Origin: Arsenicibacter rosenii
GTDB taxonomy: Bacteria > Bacteroidota > Bacteroidia > Cytophagales > Spirosomataceae
Direction: 5' to 3'
NCBI RefSeq assembly: GCF_001870735.1
Contig: NZ_MORL01000002.1
Coordinates: forward strand, 248,001 to 312,000
Length of the DNA stretch: 64,000 nt
The position numbers and the translations under genes were made by a program. Position 1 is the first letter of the stretch. Each line of letters opens with the position of its first letter. The notes under the pieces were generated by a model. That model had not been told where the DNA came from. It was given only the letters and a program-made list of their open reading frames with translations, and did not search any database. Of this stretch, positions 34,466-44,255 are shown piece by piece.

Positions 34466-36208
34466 TTAATAGACAAGGTTACGATACGCAAAATTCCAGC
34501 GCGCTCCGAAGGTCAGCAGGTTGCTGGCGTATTCCGACGACCGGAACTGGCTCGACCGCAGCCGGTAGGTATAACGTGCATCCAGAAACAGGTTGTGTTT
34601 AAACATGTAGCTGGCGCGCCCTTCGGCATACGAAATGATTGTCTGCCGTCCCTGACCGATAAAATTGCCTTCGCTCCGAAAGCGGGTATCGTAGTTCTTC
34701 AGAATATCCCGTCCGTAGTTCCGGCCCGGCGGATCGTCGCCGTACTGCATGACACTAAACAACCCGGATACCGTCAACCGCTGGTGCTGAAAGCGGGCAA
34801 TGCCCAGCCACTCAAAGAAATTGGCGCCCAGCGGATGGGCTAGCGGCTGGTTGTAATGCACATAGTTGGTTTGTCCGCCAAAGTGTGAATACGTATAAGG
34901 CCGTGCCATGTTGAACTCACCCTGGAGGTCAAGGTTCTGTATGCCGAATGCGTCAATATACTTTAAGCCTGCCTGTGTGGCGTATTTATTTGTCCAGGAG
35001 CCATTACCGGCCCGCAGATCACTGATCCGGAATTCATCCAGCAGGATTTGCCCGTAGGCCATAAAATGCTTGAGGAAGTTTACCTTCAGATCGATTCCCG
35101 CCAGCGTATTGTCGGCACTGCCCCGGTACGACTCCACAAACCGGTACAGAATCACGGGGTTAAGGTAACCCAGTTCGAGCCGGTCGCGGCTGTAGACAAC
35201 GGCTTCGAATACGCCCAGATTGATGTTTTTGGTCAGGTTGACACTCAGGTGGTGCATGGCCATGTACTTCTGCGGGACCAGCTCGTTGGCCGGAATACTT
35301 GCCTGTACGTTCTGTAGCTCGGTAAAGAGGTTGGTGTACTGGAACCGTTTACCGAAGCGAGTCGTCAGTTTCAGGAACAGATACGGCGCTGCATTATCGG
35401 ACAGAAACAGGGAACGGTAGCCGTTGCCGATAAAGTTACGGTCGTGCCCGAACTGGACATTGATGGCTTTGAGAACATTGAATGTAAAATGGCCGCGGGC
35501 TGCCAGAAAATCGGCGCCACGGTTGCGGTATAGCTTAGCCAGCCCTTCGCCGGGAGCAAAACCTGCATCGGTTTCCTGGCGTGCATAAACCTGACCGTAT
35601 TCCTGAATGTATTTCGGGTAATAGGCCTGATTATCGGCAAAGTAGGTGTAGAAACCCAGCTTTTTCATGATTGTTCCCCGCACTTCGAGCCCCCTGGTGT
35701 TGGTATACAACAGATTGTTGTTACCGGCCTCGCGGGTATAGTCCAGATAAATAACCGGACTGACATGCAGGTCGAGCTCGGGTGTCTGCAGACTGTAGAA
35801 ATCAGATTTTTTCTTGTAGAAGATACCGAAAAGCGGTTTTTCACTGTCGCCTTGTTGGGTACCGGCAACAATAGAGTGGCGGGCGAGCGGATCAACCTTG
35901 ACACTGTCGGCAATGGGTTTTATCCATTCCCAGCTATCATCCCGGAGATAACCGAGGTTAAACCGGTCGGTGGCCGAAAGGGGGTAATCCTGATTCGTGA
36001 GTACACTATCGGTCAGTTGGATAACACTTTGCCGGTTATAGGCTTTGAACGAGCTATGGAACCCTTCTGACCAGCGGCCCTGGCGGATTTCCATGCGGTC
36101 GATCAGATGATAATAGTCAGTATTTAGCGGAATGTATGGGCTTTGCGCAAGTGCTGACGAACAAAACCCAATCAGGCACCCCGCCAGAACAGGCAGCGGC
36201 TTTTTCAT
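34466..36208 (-). CDS. Wzi-like capsule assembly outer-membrane protein
   Basis: 580 residues from the ATG at 36208 (MKKPLPVLAGCLIGFCSSALAQ, a signal peptide); the frame continues 36 codons upstream without a credible start. YIPLNTDYYHLIDRMEIRQG and the many alternating aromatic strands are characteristic of the Bacteroidota capsule-assembly Wzi family, beta-barrels that bind or anchor surface polysaccharide. The motif TRGLEVRGTIMKKLGFYTYF and the paired barrel strands at the end (LLTFGARWNFAYRNLVY) support a barrel. Relatives are also called RemB in gliding bacteria, so a motility-linked function is possible. Confidence 0.85.
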   Translation of the reverse strand: MKKPLPVLAGCLIGFCSSALAQSPYIPLNTDYYHLIDRMEIRQGRWSEGFHSSFKAYNRQSVIQLTDSVLTNQDYPLSATDRFNLGYLRDDSWEWIKPIADSVKVDPLARHSIVAGTQQGDSEKPLFGIFYKKKSDFYSLQTPELDLHVSPVIYLDYTREAGNNNLLYTNTRGLEVRGTIMKKLGFYTYFADNQAYYPKYIQEYGQVYARQETDAGFAPGEGLAKLYRNRGADFLAARGHFTFNVLKAINVQFGHDRNFIGNGYRSLFLSDNAAPYLFLKLTTRFGKRFQYTNLFTELQNVQASIPANELVPQKYMAMHHLSVNLTKNINLGVFEAVVYSRDRLELGYLNPVILYRFVESYRGSADNTLAGIDLKVNFLKHFMAYGQILLDEFRISDLRAGNGSWTNKYATQAGLKYIDAFGIQNLDLQGEFNMARPYTYSHFGGQTNYVHYNQPLAHPLGANFFEWLGIARFQHQRLTVSGLFSVMQYGDDPPGRNYGRDILKNYDTRFRSEGNFIGQGRQTIISYAEGRASYMFKHNLFLDARYTYRLRSSQFRSSEYASNLLTFGARWNFAYRNLVY

Positions 36209-36298
36209 AATTAGCCGACAAATTAGGTATCTTATTTGGATTAACAGGTGTCCTGTTGCTAAATTACCGCTCTCCTCCGCGAAACGATCCGTCACATT

Positions 36299-36943
36299 AT
36301 GTTTGTTTTTGCTCATCAGTCTTCCCTTGCCAATCAGTATATTGCTGAATTGCGTGATGTTAACTTACAAAAAGACCGGCTTCGCTTCCGGCGCAATTTA
36401 GAGCGTGTCGGTGAGCTGATGGCCTATGAATTATCTAAGGTACTGCCTTACCAGAACACAAAAGTCGAGACGCCGCTCGGGATAGCCGAAACGCAGCTGC
36501 TTATCCGGCAGCCGGTTCTGGCAACGATCATGCGCGCCGGCCTGCCGTTCCATCAGGGCTTTCTGAACTACTTCGACCATGCCGACAATGCGTTTGTCGG
36601 CGCCTATCGGGGTTATGCCAGCGACGACGATGAGTTTGAAATTGAAATGGACTACATTGTCGGTCCTGACCTGACGGGCCGTACTCTGATTCTGGTTGAC
36701 CCTATGCTGGCAACGGGCCGGTCCATCGAAAAAGTATACCACGCCATGCTCCGGTACGGGATTCCGGCCCAGACCCACATTGCTGCGGTGATTGCCAGTC
36801 CTGAAGGGATTGGCTTTTTACAGGAGCGTTTGCCGCAATGCCGTCTCTGGCTGGGAGCGATTGACGAACGCTTAAACGATCACTATTACATTGTGCCGGG
36901 GCTGGGCGATGCCGGTGATCTGGCGTTCGGGCCAAAGGTTTAA
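36299..36943 (+). CDS. upp: Uracil phosphoribosyltransferase
   Basis: 214 residues. Pyrimidine salvage: uracil plus PRPP gives UMP. IMRAGLPFHQG, the PRPP-binding LILVDPMLATGRSIEKV and the C-terminal YYIVPGLGDAGDLAFG are hallmark motifs. The stop codon (36941-36943) overlaps the stop of the convergent T9SS gene on the other strand (36940-36942). Confidence 0.95.
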   Translation: MFVFAHQSSLANQYIAELRDVNLQKDRLRFRRNLERVGELMAYELSKVLPYQNTKVETPLGIAETQLLIRQPVLATIMRAGLPFHQGFLNYFDHADNAFVGAYRGYASDDDEFEIEMDYIVGPDLTGRTLILVDPMLATGRSIEKVYHAMLRYGIPAQTHIAAVIASPEGIGFLQERLPQCRLWLGAIDERLNDHYYIVPGLGDAGDLAFGPKV

Positions 36944-38364
36944 TACAAAACCTGTACGCTGCCCCGGTAAGGCTTCTGATGTGGAATCTGTATCTGATAG
37001 GTATAAGGACCTACCGGGACTTTTTCTGATTTAAACGTGCCGTCCCAGGGGGTGATATACCCTTTTGAGCTGAACACAACCGAACCCCAGCGGTCAAAAA
37101 TGGTAACGACCGCTTCTGTCAGCGACTCGATGTTCTGAATCTTCCACTCATCGTTGACACCGTCACCGTTGGGTGTAAAGGCCGACGGCATATACAGATA
37201 GGTCTCACAATAAATATTGACACCCTGCGAGACGGTATCTACCCCGCAGTTGTAGAGGAATTTTTTCTGAACCGTGTAGTTCCCCAATTCATTAACTGTC
37301 AATGTAGCCTTGGTTTCTCCTTCCAGATCAACCCCGTTGCGTTGCCATTGGTAGACAAATTTAGGATCGCTTTCGGTGGCTAGTGTCAGAGGCGTTGACT
37401 CGCAGTGCAGGATTGCTGACAGACTGGCTCCGTTGGAGGTAATGGCGGGCGGTGTCGTTTTATTCTGCTTACAATCCACGACGACAAACTGGAATTCCCG
37501 CTGTACCTGCCCGATCTGCTTACCGCCCCGGAATTCTTTAACCAGTACCGCAAAGGAATACAAACCCAGCTGACTGGCCGTAACGGTGAGCTCGCCCGTC
37601 GTCGGATTAATCTGTAGGGTAGGATTGCCGGGAACGGCTTTGGCCGCGCTGAAACCGCTGACCCAGTTTATGGCCGGGTATGTCGGGTAGGAATTGCCGG
37701 TACCAAACACGTTGGCACGGGTGGTATAGCCCGCCAGTGGATCAACCAGTTCGTACTGTAGCCGGTCGCCGTCTGCGTCTGTGGCCTTGAAACTTACTTT
37801 AAATGGCCGGTTGATGCAGACATAATCGGCAGGAGGGACACCAAAATCCGGTGATGAGTTCTGAAACCCGATACCGCTTTGGACAACGGCCGGAAAATCG
37901 AGCCGGAATAACTGACCGGTGTTGCCGGGGTTTTGAATATTGGCAATGTCTACGTTCCGGCAGCATCGTTCGTAGATAACATAATAGCCCTGCGGATCAG
38001 TATACTTACTGGCCGGCAGGTTCACCAGTTGTGAATAAACCAGTATATCCAGATCCAGTTTCAGCAGTGCGTCACAGGCCGACGTACTCTGAATCAGCGG
38101 AGTCGATGGCCCTTTGATGAGATCAAAGCGGTCGACACGCTGGTTTGTGCTTTTGCTGAAAATATAAACACCAAGGACATCATCAATACTGTTCGGTTCC
38201 AGATTACGTTTATCAATGAACAATGATAGCGAAAGATTGTAGAAACCAGGTGTAGCAGAAGCCTGCAAACTCATGTTGCCACCGTAGATATGGTTGGCTT
38301 TCAGTGTGTTGCTATACAGGAGCCCCGCTAACAGAGCAAACAGTAAGTGTAGATGTCTTTTCAT
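36940..38364 (-). CDS. T9SS type B sorting (gliding-associated C-terminal) domain protein
   Basis: 474 residues from the ATG at 38364; the upstream frame adds 14 codons without a good start. A signal peptide (LHLLFALLAGLLYSN) ends near NHIYGG. The N-terminal half (GNMSLQASATPGFYNLSLSL, and a Cys pair in YERCCRNVD) is a beta-rich ectodomain often found with these sorting domains. A PKD/Ig-like segment (YQWQRNGVDLEGETKATLTV) precedes the type B domain: YMPSAFTPNGDGVNDEW, FDRWGSVVFSSKG and a final PVGPYTYQIQI. Predicted to be exported by the type IX system. Overlaps upp by three bases of stop codon. Confidence 0.9.
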   Translation of the reverse strand: MKRHLHLLFALLAGLLYSNTLKANHIYGGNMSLQASATPGFYNLSLSLFIDKRNLEPNSIDDVLGVYIFSKSTNQRVDRFDLIKGPSTPLIQSTSACDALLKLDLDILVYSQLVNLPASKYTDPQGYYVIYERCCRNVDIANIQNPGNTGQLFRLDFPAVVQSGIGFQNSSPDFGVPPADYVCINRPFKVSFKATDADGDRLQYELVDPLAGYTTRANVFGTGNSYPTYPAINWVSGFSAAKAVPGNPTLQINPTTGELTVTASQLGLYSFAVLVKEFRGGKQIGQVQREFQFVVVDCKQNKTTPPAITSNGASLSAILHCESTPLTLATESDPKFVYQWQRNGVDLEGETKATLTVNELGNYTVQKKFLYNCGVDTVSQGVNIYCETYLYMPSAFTPNGDGVNDEWKIQNIESLTEAVVTIFDRWGSVVFSSKGYITPWDGTFKSEKVPVGPYTYQIQIPHQKPYRGSVQVLY

Positions 38365-38406
38365 AATCCTTTCCGCCTTCACGATTTTTGACCCATAAAA
38401 ATACAA

Positions 38407-38434
38407 AAAGCCGCGTTGAAAATAACGCGGCTTT
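38407..38434 (-). terminator. Terminator of the TonB receptor gene
   Basis: AAAGCCGCGTT / AACGCGGCTTT stem with a six-base loop, located 70 bases after the receptor stop on the minus strand. Confidence 0.8.
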
Positions 38435-38502
38435 ACTTTGTGGTAAAAGGTTAGGGTAAGAAACAGGGAATTAAAATCTGACTCCGGAGGAGCCGGGCGT
38501 CG

Positions 38503-41500
38503 TTAGTTCATCAGCTCATCGAACGTCAGCGATACGTAATACATCGAACCTACATTAGCACTGCCGAATGCCTGATAGTATGTTTTGCCACCGATGTTGG
38601 TGCCACCTACTTTCAGGATAGATTTAAACGGCTGTATTTTATAGCTAACCTGCGCATCGAAGTTGGTAATGGCTGGTACCTGCGTATTGCTGAATAACGG
38701 CACACCGATGGTGGTTGGCTGAATAAAACTTGCTTCGTAATTGAAGCCATCCTGATGACGCAGCGCCAGGTTGAATCCTAACTTGTTGCTGCTGGTGATC
38801 CGGCGGCCAAAATTGATATTGAAGCGGTTTTTAGGTGTATTGAAACCGGCATATTGCTGCTCAGGGGTAGGCGTAAAGTTTGCCAGGTTGTTGTTCGCGA
38901 AGTTACCACCAACATTGAATCCGCGTGGCAGCGAATAGTTCAGGCTGATGGCAAAGCCGTTGACCTTAATTTTACCCGGGGCGTTGGCCGGCCGTGAGTA
39001 TCCTTTGAAATAACCTGCTCCGATACCTGATTCGATAGGTAAGCCCGGAGCGGCCGGCTGTGTTGGCACAACGATTACTGTACCCCCCAGGAAGTTCGTA
39101 TACGTGCTGTTGTAATAATACGCATCGACAAACAGTTTTTTAGCAATCAGACCTTTGTAGCCAAATTCAATTGACTGAATACGTTCCGGTTTCAGCGGCG
39201 TTGCCTGATATTTCGGCAGTTTTGCCAGCGCGAAGGCCGGCGCCAGCTGATTCACCAGGCCGGGAACCTGTGCCTGCAGAATGCCGGGCAACTGCGCCTG
39301 CAGAACCCCTGGCAACTGCGCCGCGACACCTTGCTGAATGGCGGCGGCAGCGTTGGCTGCCGGTAACTGACCCGCAGCCACCAGAGCATTCACCTGAGTG
39401 GTTACCGCAGCCGTTACCTGAGTCGTTATCTGAGCCGTAGCCTGTTGTGTTACTGCCGCCGTTGCGTATTGGGTGGCAGCCTGCACAATGGTTGGATCAT
39501 CTTTGATTTTCTGGGTAATTACTGCTGTCGACAGGTTATCGCGCAGGATACCGCTGCTCAGGTTATACCGTGCGTCGAACTCCGGCAGACCGCCGATCAG
39601 CGTGCCGGCCGGTGTTGGCAGGTCGATGTACTGGTTCTGGGTCGTCGGGATCCGGAAACCGGTCTGGTACGAAATACGCAGGTTCTGGTCGCCGAACGAG
39701 CCAACTGCCGAAACCCGTGGTGAGAAGACACCGTCGAAGTTTTTGTTCTTATCATAGCGCAGTGAACCGGTCAGTTTCAGGTGGTCGCTGAACAGGTTTT
39801 TACCGGCCTGCACAAATGCACCATATTCATTGATCGGAATAGTACCGCCACGACCTTCTTTCGTATCCGCAAAGAGCGTTCCGTTTGACCGGAGCTGATA
39901 CTGACGGAAGTTGGCACCTACCAGCAATTCCAGGAATTTGATCTGGTTTTTGAAGTTATAAACCCCTTCTGCATGGTAGAGGTTGGTTTTATCCAGGAAT
40001 GCGCCGCCACCGTCTACAATGGCTTTGTTACGATATGTATCTAACAGCGATTTGAAGGCATCTGTACCCGGAACCGGCATGCCTTTGTCGGCTGTGGCAC
40101 GGGCGGTTACGTGTGCGTCTTCGATAGACTGACCGGCGGCACGGGCCTGCGCAAATGCACCGGTGTATTCACCAAACCAGGTCGCGTTAGGTTTGATCGC
40201 GTTCAGCATGTTTACGGCAGTCAGACCGGCAGTATAGGACTCGCCTGAGCGTTCCTGTGTTGTGTAGGCACGCAAGGTGAAGTTATCGCCGCGCAGTTCC
40301 AGTTTGGCTTGTGTCAGGCTGAAGTTCCGCAGCGAATACCGGCCGGTACCAGTGTAAACCGTAGTACCCTGACCATAGTTGATCTGTCCGATGGCTTCGA
40401 CACGGTTGTTGATCCGGTAGTGAAGTGCGGCGTTGGCCTTGAAGCTTTTGGTATTATAATCAACCAGATCGCGCTCCATGTAGCCCGTACGGCTAACCAC
40501 CTGATTAGGCACCAGGCTGGCTAATGATGCCGGTAAGCGGCCCGCCGTAACCAGTGAATTGGCCACACTGCTGATGTTTGTCTGAATCTCGTCACCGTAG
40601 ATGTTAACACCGTCATAATCCGGATTAACGCCTTTTACGCGGGTGCCGTTCTGAGTGCCGCCAACGTTCAGGTTGGTGTAATTGTTGGCTTCCCAATCCT
40701 GGGCACGGATATAGGCCAGGTTTACCTTGAAGGCAAACTTGTTGTTAAACGCCTTCGCATACCGCAGCGAAAAGTCGGTGAACGGTGTCGTTGTTTTGGT
40801 CCGTCCCTGGGCCGACATCACACCCGCTTTGGCCGTGGCGCTCAGGCCCTGGTACAGAAACGGGCTTTTGCTGTTCATCAGAATCAGGCCGTTAATGGCG
40901 TTCGGGCCGTAGAGGGCAGAGGCTGCTCCCGGTAAGACTTCCACACTTTCTACGTCGAGTTCAGGCATACCCACAATGTTGTCGACCGGGAAGTTCAGAC
41001 CAGGGGCCTGATTGTCCATACCGTCGATCATCTGCACCGTCCGTGGGTTACCGGTTGAGTTAAATCCACGGGTATTGATGGATTTGAAGAGAAGCCCCTG
41101 GGTAGTCATGTCTACACCTTTCATGTTGGCAATGGCATCGTAGAACGAAGGCGCCGCTGTTTCACGAATGGCACGGATATCCATTTTTTCTACGGCTACC
41201 GGCGACTTCATGACACTTTCCTCAACACGGGAAGCCGCCACCACAACTTCCTGACCTAAGACAACCTGCTCTTTTAGCTGGACGTTAATATCAGAGCGGT
41301 TACCGGTGATGGTAATCTCCTGGCCTTCATAGCCAACAGACGTAACCACAATGTTGAATGGAGTCGGAACGTTCGTATTGAGCGAAAAGTTACCTTTAGT
41401 GTCGGTAATCGTACCGATAACTTTACCTTTGATGGCAATACTTACCCCGGCGAGCGGTTCTTTACTGATACCATCAGTAATGCGGCCCGATAGCTTGGTT

Positions 41501-41577
41501 TGGGCCATCGTTGTGAGCGTCACCAGACACAGGATGACCGTTAAGTAACGGTTCAGCCACGTAGTTGTTCGTCTCAT
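38503..41577 (-). CDS. TonB-dependent receptor with carboxypeptidase-regulatory domain
   Basis: 1024 residues from the ATG at 41577; the frame continues 26 codons upstream but the signal peptide (RYLTVILCLVTLTTMAQ) favours this start. A CarboxypepD-like domain (about 27-110, KLSGRITDGISKEPLAGVSI) precedes a plug domain (RVEESVMKSPVAVEKMDIRA, GAASALYGPNAINGLILM) and a 22-strand barrel. An Ala/Gln/Thr-rich insertion of about 100 residues (about 690-787) interrupts the barrel. No SusD partner is adjacent, so the substrate is unclear. A DUF3089 lipoprotein starts 100 bases away on the opposite strand. Confidence 0.9.
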   Translation of the reverse strand: MRRTTTWLNRYLTVILCLVTLTTMAQTKLSGRITDGISKEPLAGVSIAIKGKVIGTITDTKGNFSLNTNVPTPFNIVVTSVGYEGQEITITGNRSDINVQLKEQVVLGQEVVVAASRVEESVMKSPVAVEKMDIRAIRETAAPSFYDAIANMKGVDMTTQGLLFKSINTRGFNSTGNPRTVQMIDGMDNQAPGLNFPVDNIVGMPELDVESVEVLPGAASALYGPNAINGLILMNSKSPFLYQGLSATAKAGVMSAQGRTKTTTPFTDFSLRYAKAFNNKFAFKVNLAYIRAQDWEANNYTNLNVGGTQNGTRVKGVNPDYDGVNIYGDEIQTNISSVANSLVTAGRLPASLASLVPNQVVSRTGYMERDLVDYNTKSFKANAALHYRINNRVEAIGQINYGQGTTVYTGTGRYSLRNFSLTQAKLELRGDNFTLRAYTTQERSGESYTAGLTAVNMLNAIKPNATWFGEYTGAFAQARAAGQSIEDAHVTARATADKGMPVPGTDAFKSLLDTYRNKAIVDGGGAFLDKTNLYHAEGVYNFKNQIKFLELLVGANFRQYQLRSNGTLFADTKEGRGGTIPINEYGAFVQAGKNLFSDHLKLTGSLRYDKNKNFDGVFSPRVSAVGSFGDQNLRISYQTGFRIPTTQNQYIDLPTPAGTLIGGLPEFDARYNLSSGILRDNLSTAVITQKIKDDPTIVQAATQYATAAVTQQATAQITTQVTAAVTTQVNALVAAGQLPAANAAAAIQQGVAAQLPGVLQAQLPGILQAQVPGLVNQLAPAFALAKLPKYQATPLKPERIQSIEFGYKGLIAKKLFVDAYYYNSTYTNFLGGTVIVVPTQPAAPGLPIESGIGAGYFKGYSRPANAPGKIKVNGFAISLNYSLPRGFNVGGNFANNNLANFTPTPEQQYAGFNTPKNRFNINFGRRITSSNKLGFNLALRHQDGFNYEASFIQPTTIGVPLFSNTQVPAITNFDAQVSYKIQPFKSILKVGGTNIGGKTYYQAFGSANVGSMYYVSLTFDELMN

Positions 41578-41622
41578 AGATAGATTGGTTTCGTAGGTTG
41601 CTTGTGAATCATTAAGTAATCG

Positions 41623-41656
41623 CAAAACTAAAATTATTCTATTCATTTTGTTCAAA
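41623..41656 (-). promoter_or_regulatory. Promoter for the TonB receptor
   Basis: On the minus strand TAGTTTTG at 41623-41630 matches TAnnTTTG, and TTTG at 41653-41656 lies 22 bases upstream as a -33 box. Confidence 0.5.
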
Positions 41657-41679
41657 AAAATCTTTTTTTAATAGAAAAA

Positions 41680-42807
41680 ATGGCTCGCATGGATCAATGG
41701 CCACTGCTTTACCGACAAATAGGTTTATATAAGCATAGATTGTCACCAAAACCGATTTTTGATCTCATATTAATAATCAGCATATCTGGCTTTATCGTAA
41801 GTTGCCAGCGCGGCCCTTACCGGATTGCTATTGGTTATGATTCATTTCCGGTCCCTGTAGCCCCTTCTTATGCGGATCCGGCATCGTGGGCCGCTTTGCC
41901 CGACCGGCAAGACGCCGCCGATTCGATTCCGGCCGGTGCACCGGTGCAGGACGGGCAGAAACAAGCAACGGCCGATGTTTTTTTCATACACCCGACCATT
42001 TATACCGGCAAACCGCAAGGACCCTCGGCCTGGAACGCCGATGTGGCCGATGCCGTCATGAATAAGTGGGTCGATCAGTCAACGATTCTCAATCAGGCCT
42101 CGGTTTTCAACGGGTCGTGCCGCGTGTTTGCCCCCCGCTACCGGCAGGCACATTACTATTCGTTTCTGACTAAAAATAAGGCTGACAAGGAGAAGGCACT
42201 GGAGCTGGCGTATGAAGATGTAAAAGCTGCGTTTCTGTATTACATGAACCATCACAACCGCGACGCGGCCGGCAAGGCCAGACCCATTATTATTGCGGCC
42301 CACAGCCAGGGAACAGTACATGCCAGACGGTTACTCGCTGAGTTCTTTGACGATAAACCCTTGAAGCAACAATTAATCGTAGCCTATCTGGTCGGTATCG
42401 CCACGCCGGCAGACATTTTTAAAACGATTCCGGCCGGTGAAGCCCCCGATCAGACCGGTTGCTTTGTGTCGTGGAATACCTTCTCGCGGAATTATGTGCC
42501 GGCTTATTATACGGATGGCCTGAACAAGGCCTTATGTACGAACCCCTTAACCTGGTCTTCTTCGGATAAATACGCAGAGTATAGCCTGAATAAGGGCGGG
42601 GTAGGCCCGAAATTTAATCTGCTGGCGAGCCCTGCGGATGCGCAGGTACATGACGGCCTGCTCTGGATCGGGCGTCTGCACGTGCCCGGAGCCGCTTTGC
42701 TGCGTACGAAAATCTGGCATCGGGCCGATTATAACCTCTTTTGGATGAATATCCGTGAGAATGTTGCCCAACGGATTCAGGCGTATAGATTACAGGCTAT
42801 GAAGTAG
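41680..42807 (+). CDS. DUF3089 alpha/beta-hydrolase-like lipoprotein
   Basis: 375 residues. FIVSC near residue 42 is a plausible lipobox after a rather long hydrophobic N-terminus (LILIISISGF), so surface or periplasmic anchoring is expected. The core has FFIHPTIYTG, YRQAHYYSFLTKN, the nucleophile-elbow-like IIAAHSQGTVHARRL and WHRADYNLFWMNIREN near the end. These fit DUF3089, a family thought to contain alpha/beta hydrolases; substrate unknown. A 33-residue membrane peptide gene may follow. Divergent from the TonB receptor. Confidence 0.85.
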   Translation: MARMDQWPLLYRQIGLYKHRLSPKPIFDLILIISISGFIVSCQRGPYRIAIGYDSFPVPVAPSYADPASWAALPDRQDAADSIPAGAPVQDGQKQATADVFFIHPTIYTGKPQGPSAWNADVADAVMNKWVDQSTILNQASVFNGSCRVFAPRYRQAHYYSFLTKNKADKEKALELAYEDVKAAFLYYMNHHNRDAAGKARPIIIAAHSQGTVHARRLLAEFFDDKPLKQQLIVAYLVGIATPADIFKTIPAGEAPDQTGCFVSWNTFSRNYVPAYYTDGLNKALCTNPLTWSSSDKYAEYSLNKGGVGPKFNLLASPADAQVHDGLLWIGRLHVPGAALLRTKIWHRADYNLFWMNIRENVAQRIQAYRLQAMK

Positions 42808-42836
42808 TAAGATCAGTAATGTGCCTGACTGACATC

Positions 42837-42938
42837 ATGTTAATCAACTTATTGATAATAGCGCTAACAGGCTATCTGATTAGGAAGAGATTGAAACCCT
42901 GGTTACGGAAACAGATAATTCGAAGGCGACTGAGATAA
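42837..42938 (+). CDS. Candidate small membrane protein, 33 residues
   Basis: Reading from the ATG at 42837 to the TAA at 42936-42938 gives 33 residues: a hydrophobic start (MLINLLIIALTGYLI) followed by a very basic end (RKRLKPWLRKQIIRRRLR). That is the shape of a single-pass inner-membrane peptide with an inside-positive tail. It sits 29 bases after the DUF3089 gene and before a terminator, so it could be transcribed with it. No recognised family; the open frame alone is short enough to be chance. Confidence 0.35.
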   Translation: MLINLLIIALTGYLIRKRLKPWLRKQIIRRRLR

Positions 42939-42978
42939 ACTAAAAGAAAAATAAAAATAACTTGTAGTTAGCTAATAT

Positions 42979-43036
42979 AAATTATGGTTTACTTAAGAGG
43001 TGTACGAATAGGTTTTGGGTAAACCATAATTTTTTT
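42979..43036 (+). terminator. Terminator after DUF3089 / small ORF
   Basis: Perfect 14-bp stem AAATTATGGTTTAC (42979-42992) with GTAAACCATAATTT (43019-43032), 26-base loop, and a T-rich tail. AT-rich for a terminator, so it may be weak. The 370-base stretch up to manC also includes the small ORF; nothing else is evident. Confidence 0.6.
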
Positions 43037-43178
43037 ATACATATGTCTGTGCATAAATGATTACGGTCAGTAAGAAACCGGCCAAAGCATAAAGTTTTTA
43101 ATTAATTCATTAACAAAATCGCATTTTTGTACGCTATTTTAGACAGGATTCAATTCAATCAGATAAGGACAAATATCA

Positions 43179-44249
43179 ATGAATAATACATACGTAGTCA
43201 TTATGGCGGGTGGTATCGGAACACGTTTCTGGCCATTCAGCCGTACAACTAATCCCAAACAATTCCATGATGTACTAGGTACCGGCCGCACCCTGCTTCA
43301 ACAAACGGCTGATCGTTTCGCCGGTATCTGCCCGGCCGAAAATATATATGTAGTTACCAGCGAAAAATACAAGGACCTGTGCCAGCAGCAACTGCCGCAG
43401 TTATCGGATGAGCAGGTGCTTTGCGAACCAATCGGCCGTAATACGGCACCTTGTATTGCCTATGCCTGTTACAAAATCCGCGAACATAACCCGGATGCAA
43501 ACATTGTTGTGGCCCCCGCTGACCACATTATCCTGAAAGAAGACGAGTTTCGCCGGATTATCCGGATTGCGCTCAACGCCACGCAGGAGCGGGATATCCT
43601 GGTTACGCTGGGCATTCAGCCAAGCCGGCCGGATACAGGCTACGGATATATTCAGTACCTGCCCGACTCAGAAGGTGATCTGAAAAAGGTGAAGACCTTT
43701 ACGGAAAAGCCGCATCTGGAACTGGCTAAGCAGTTTGTCGACAGCGGTGAGTTTGTCTGGAACGCCGGTATTTTCGTCTTTAACGTTAATGCCATTACCC
43801 GTGCGTTTGAAGCGTTTCTGCCGGATCTTGCCGAAGTATTTGAAGAAGGGAAGCCGTCTTATTACTCCGATCTGGAAATGGCATTTATCAGTAAGGCCTA
43901 TTCGCTCTGCAAAAACATCTCGATTGATAACGGGGTGATGGAACGGGCCGATAATGTCTATGTCGTCCTGAGTGATTTTGGCTGGTCGGATCTGGGTACG
44001 TGGAAGTCGCTCTATGAAGTATCCGAAAAGGACAGCAGCGAGAACGTAATAGATGGAAACGTGATGCTGTACAACACGAAAAACTGCATCATTAAAACAC
44101 CGGCGAACCGGCTGGTGGCCATCAACGGACTGGACGGCTATATCGTTGCGGAATATGACAATGTACTGCTGATTTGCCGCAAAGAAGAAGAACAGAAAGT
44201 GAAAGACTTTGTGGCCGATGCTAAAGACAAAGGCGCGGAGTTTGTCTGA
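43179..44249 (+). CDS. manC: Mannose-1-phosphate guanylyltransferase
   Basis: 356 residues. Makes GDP-mannose from mannose 1-phosphate and GTP for surface glycans. VVIMAGGIGTRFWPFSR is the nucleotidyltransferase P-loop, and PKQFHDVLGTG, VCEPIGRNTAPC-type (here LCEPIGRNTAPCIAYACY), VAPADHIILKE and FTEKPHLELAKQFV are further family motifs. It is the single-domain type without the isomerase fusion. Followed by a strong terminator. Confidence 0.95.
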   Translation: MNNTYVVIMAGGIGTRFWPFSRTTNPKQFHDVLGTGRTLLQQTADRFAGICPAENIYVVTSEKYKDLCQQQLPQLSDEQVLCEPIGRNTAPCIAYACYKIREHNPDANIVVAPADHIILKEDEFRRIIRIALNATQERDILVTLGIQPSRPDTGYGYIQYLPDSEGDLKKVKTFTEKPHLELAKQFVDSGEFVWNAGIFVFNVNAITRAFEAFLPDLAEVFEEGKPSYYSDLEMAFISKAYSLCKNISIDNGVMERADNVYVVLSDFGWSDLGTWKSLYEVSEKDSSENVIDGNVMLYNTKNCIIKTPANRLVAINGLDGYIVAEYDNVLLICRKEEEQKVKDFVADAKDKGAEFV

Positions 44250-44255
44250 TCAAGT

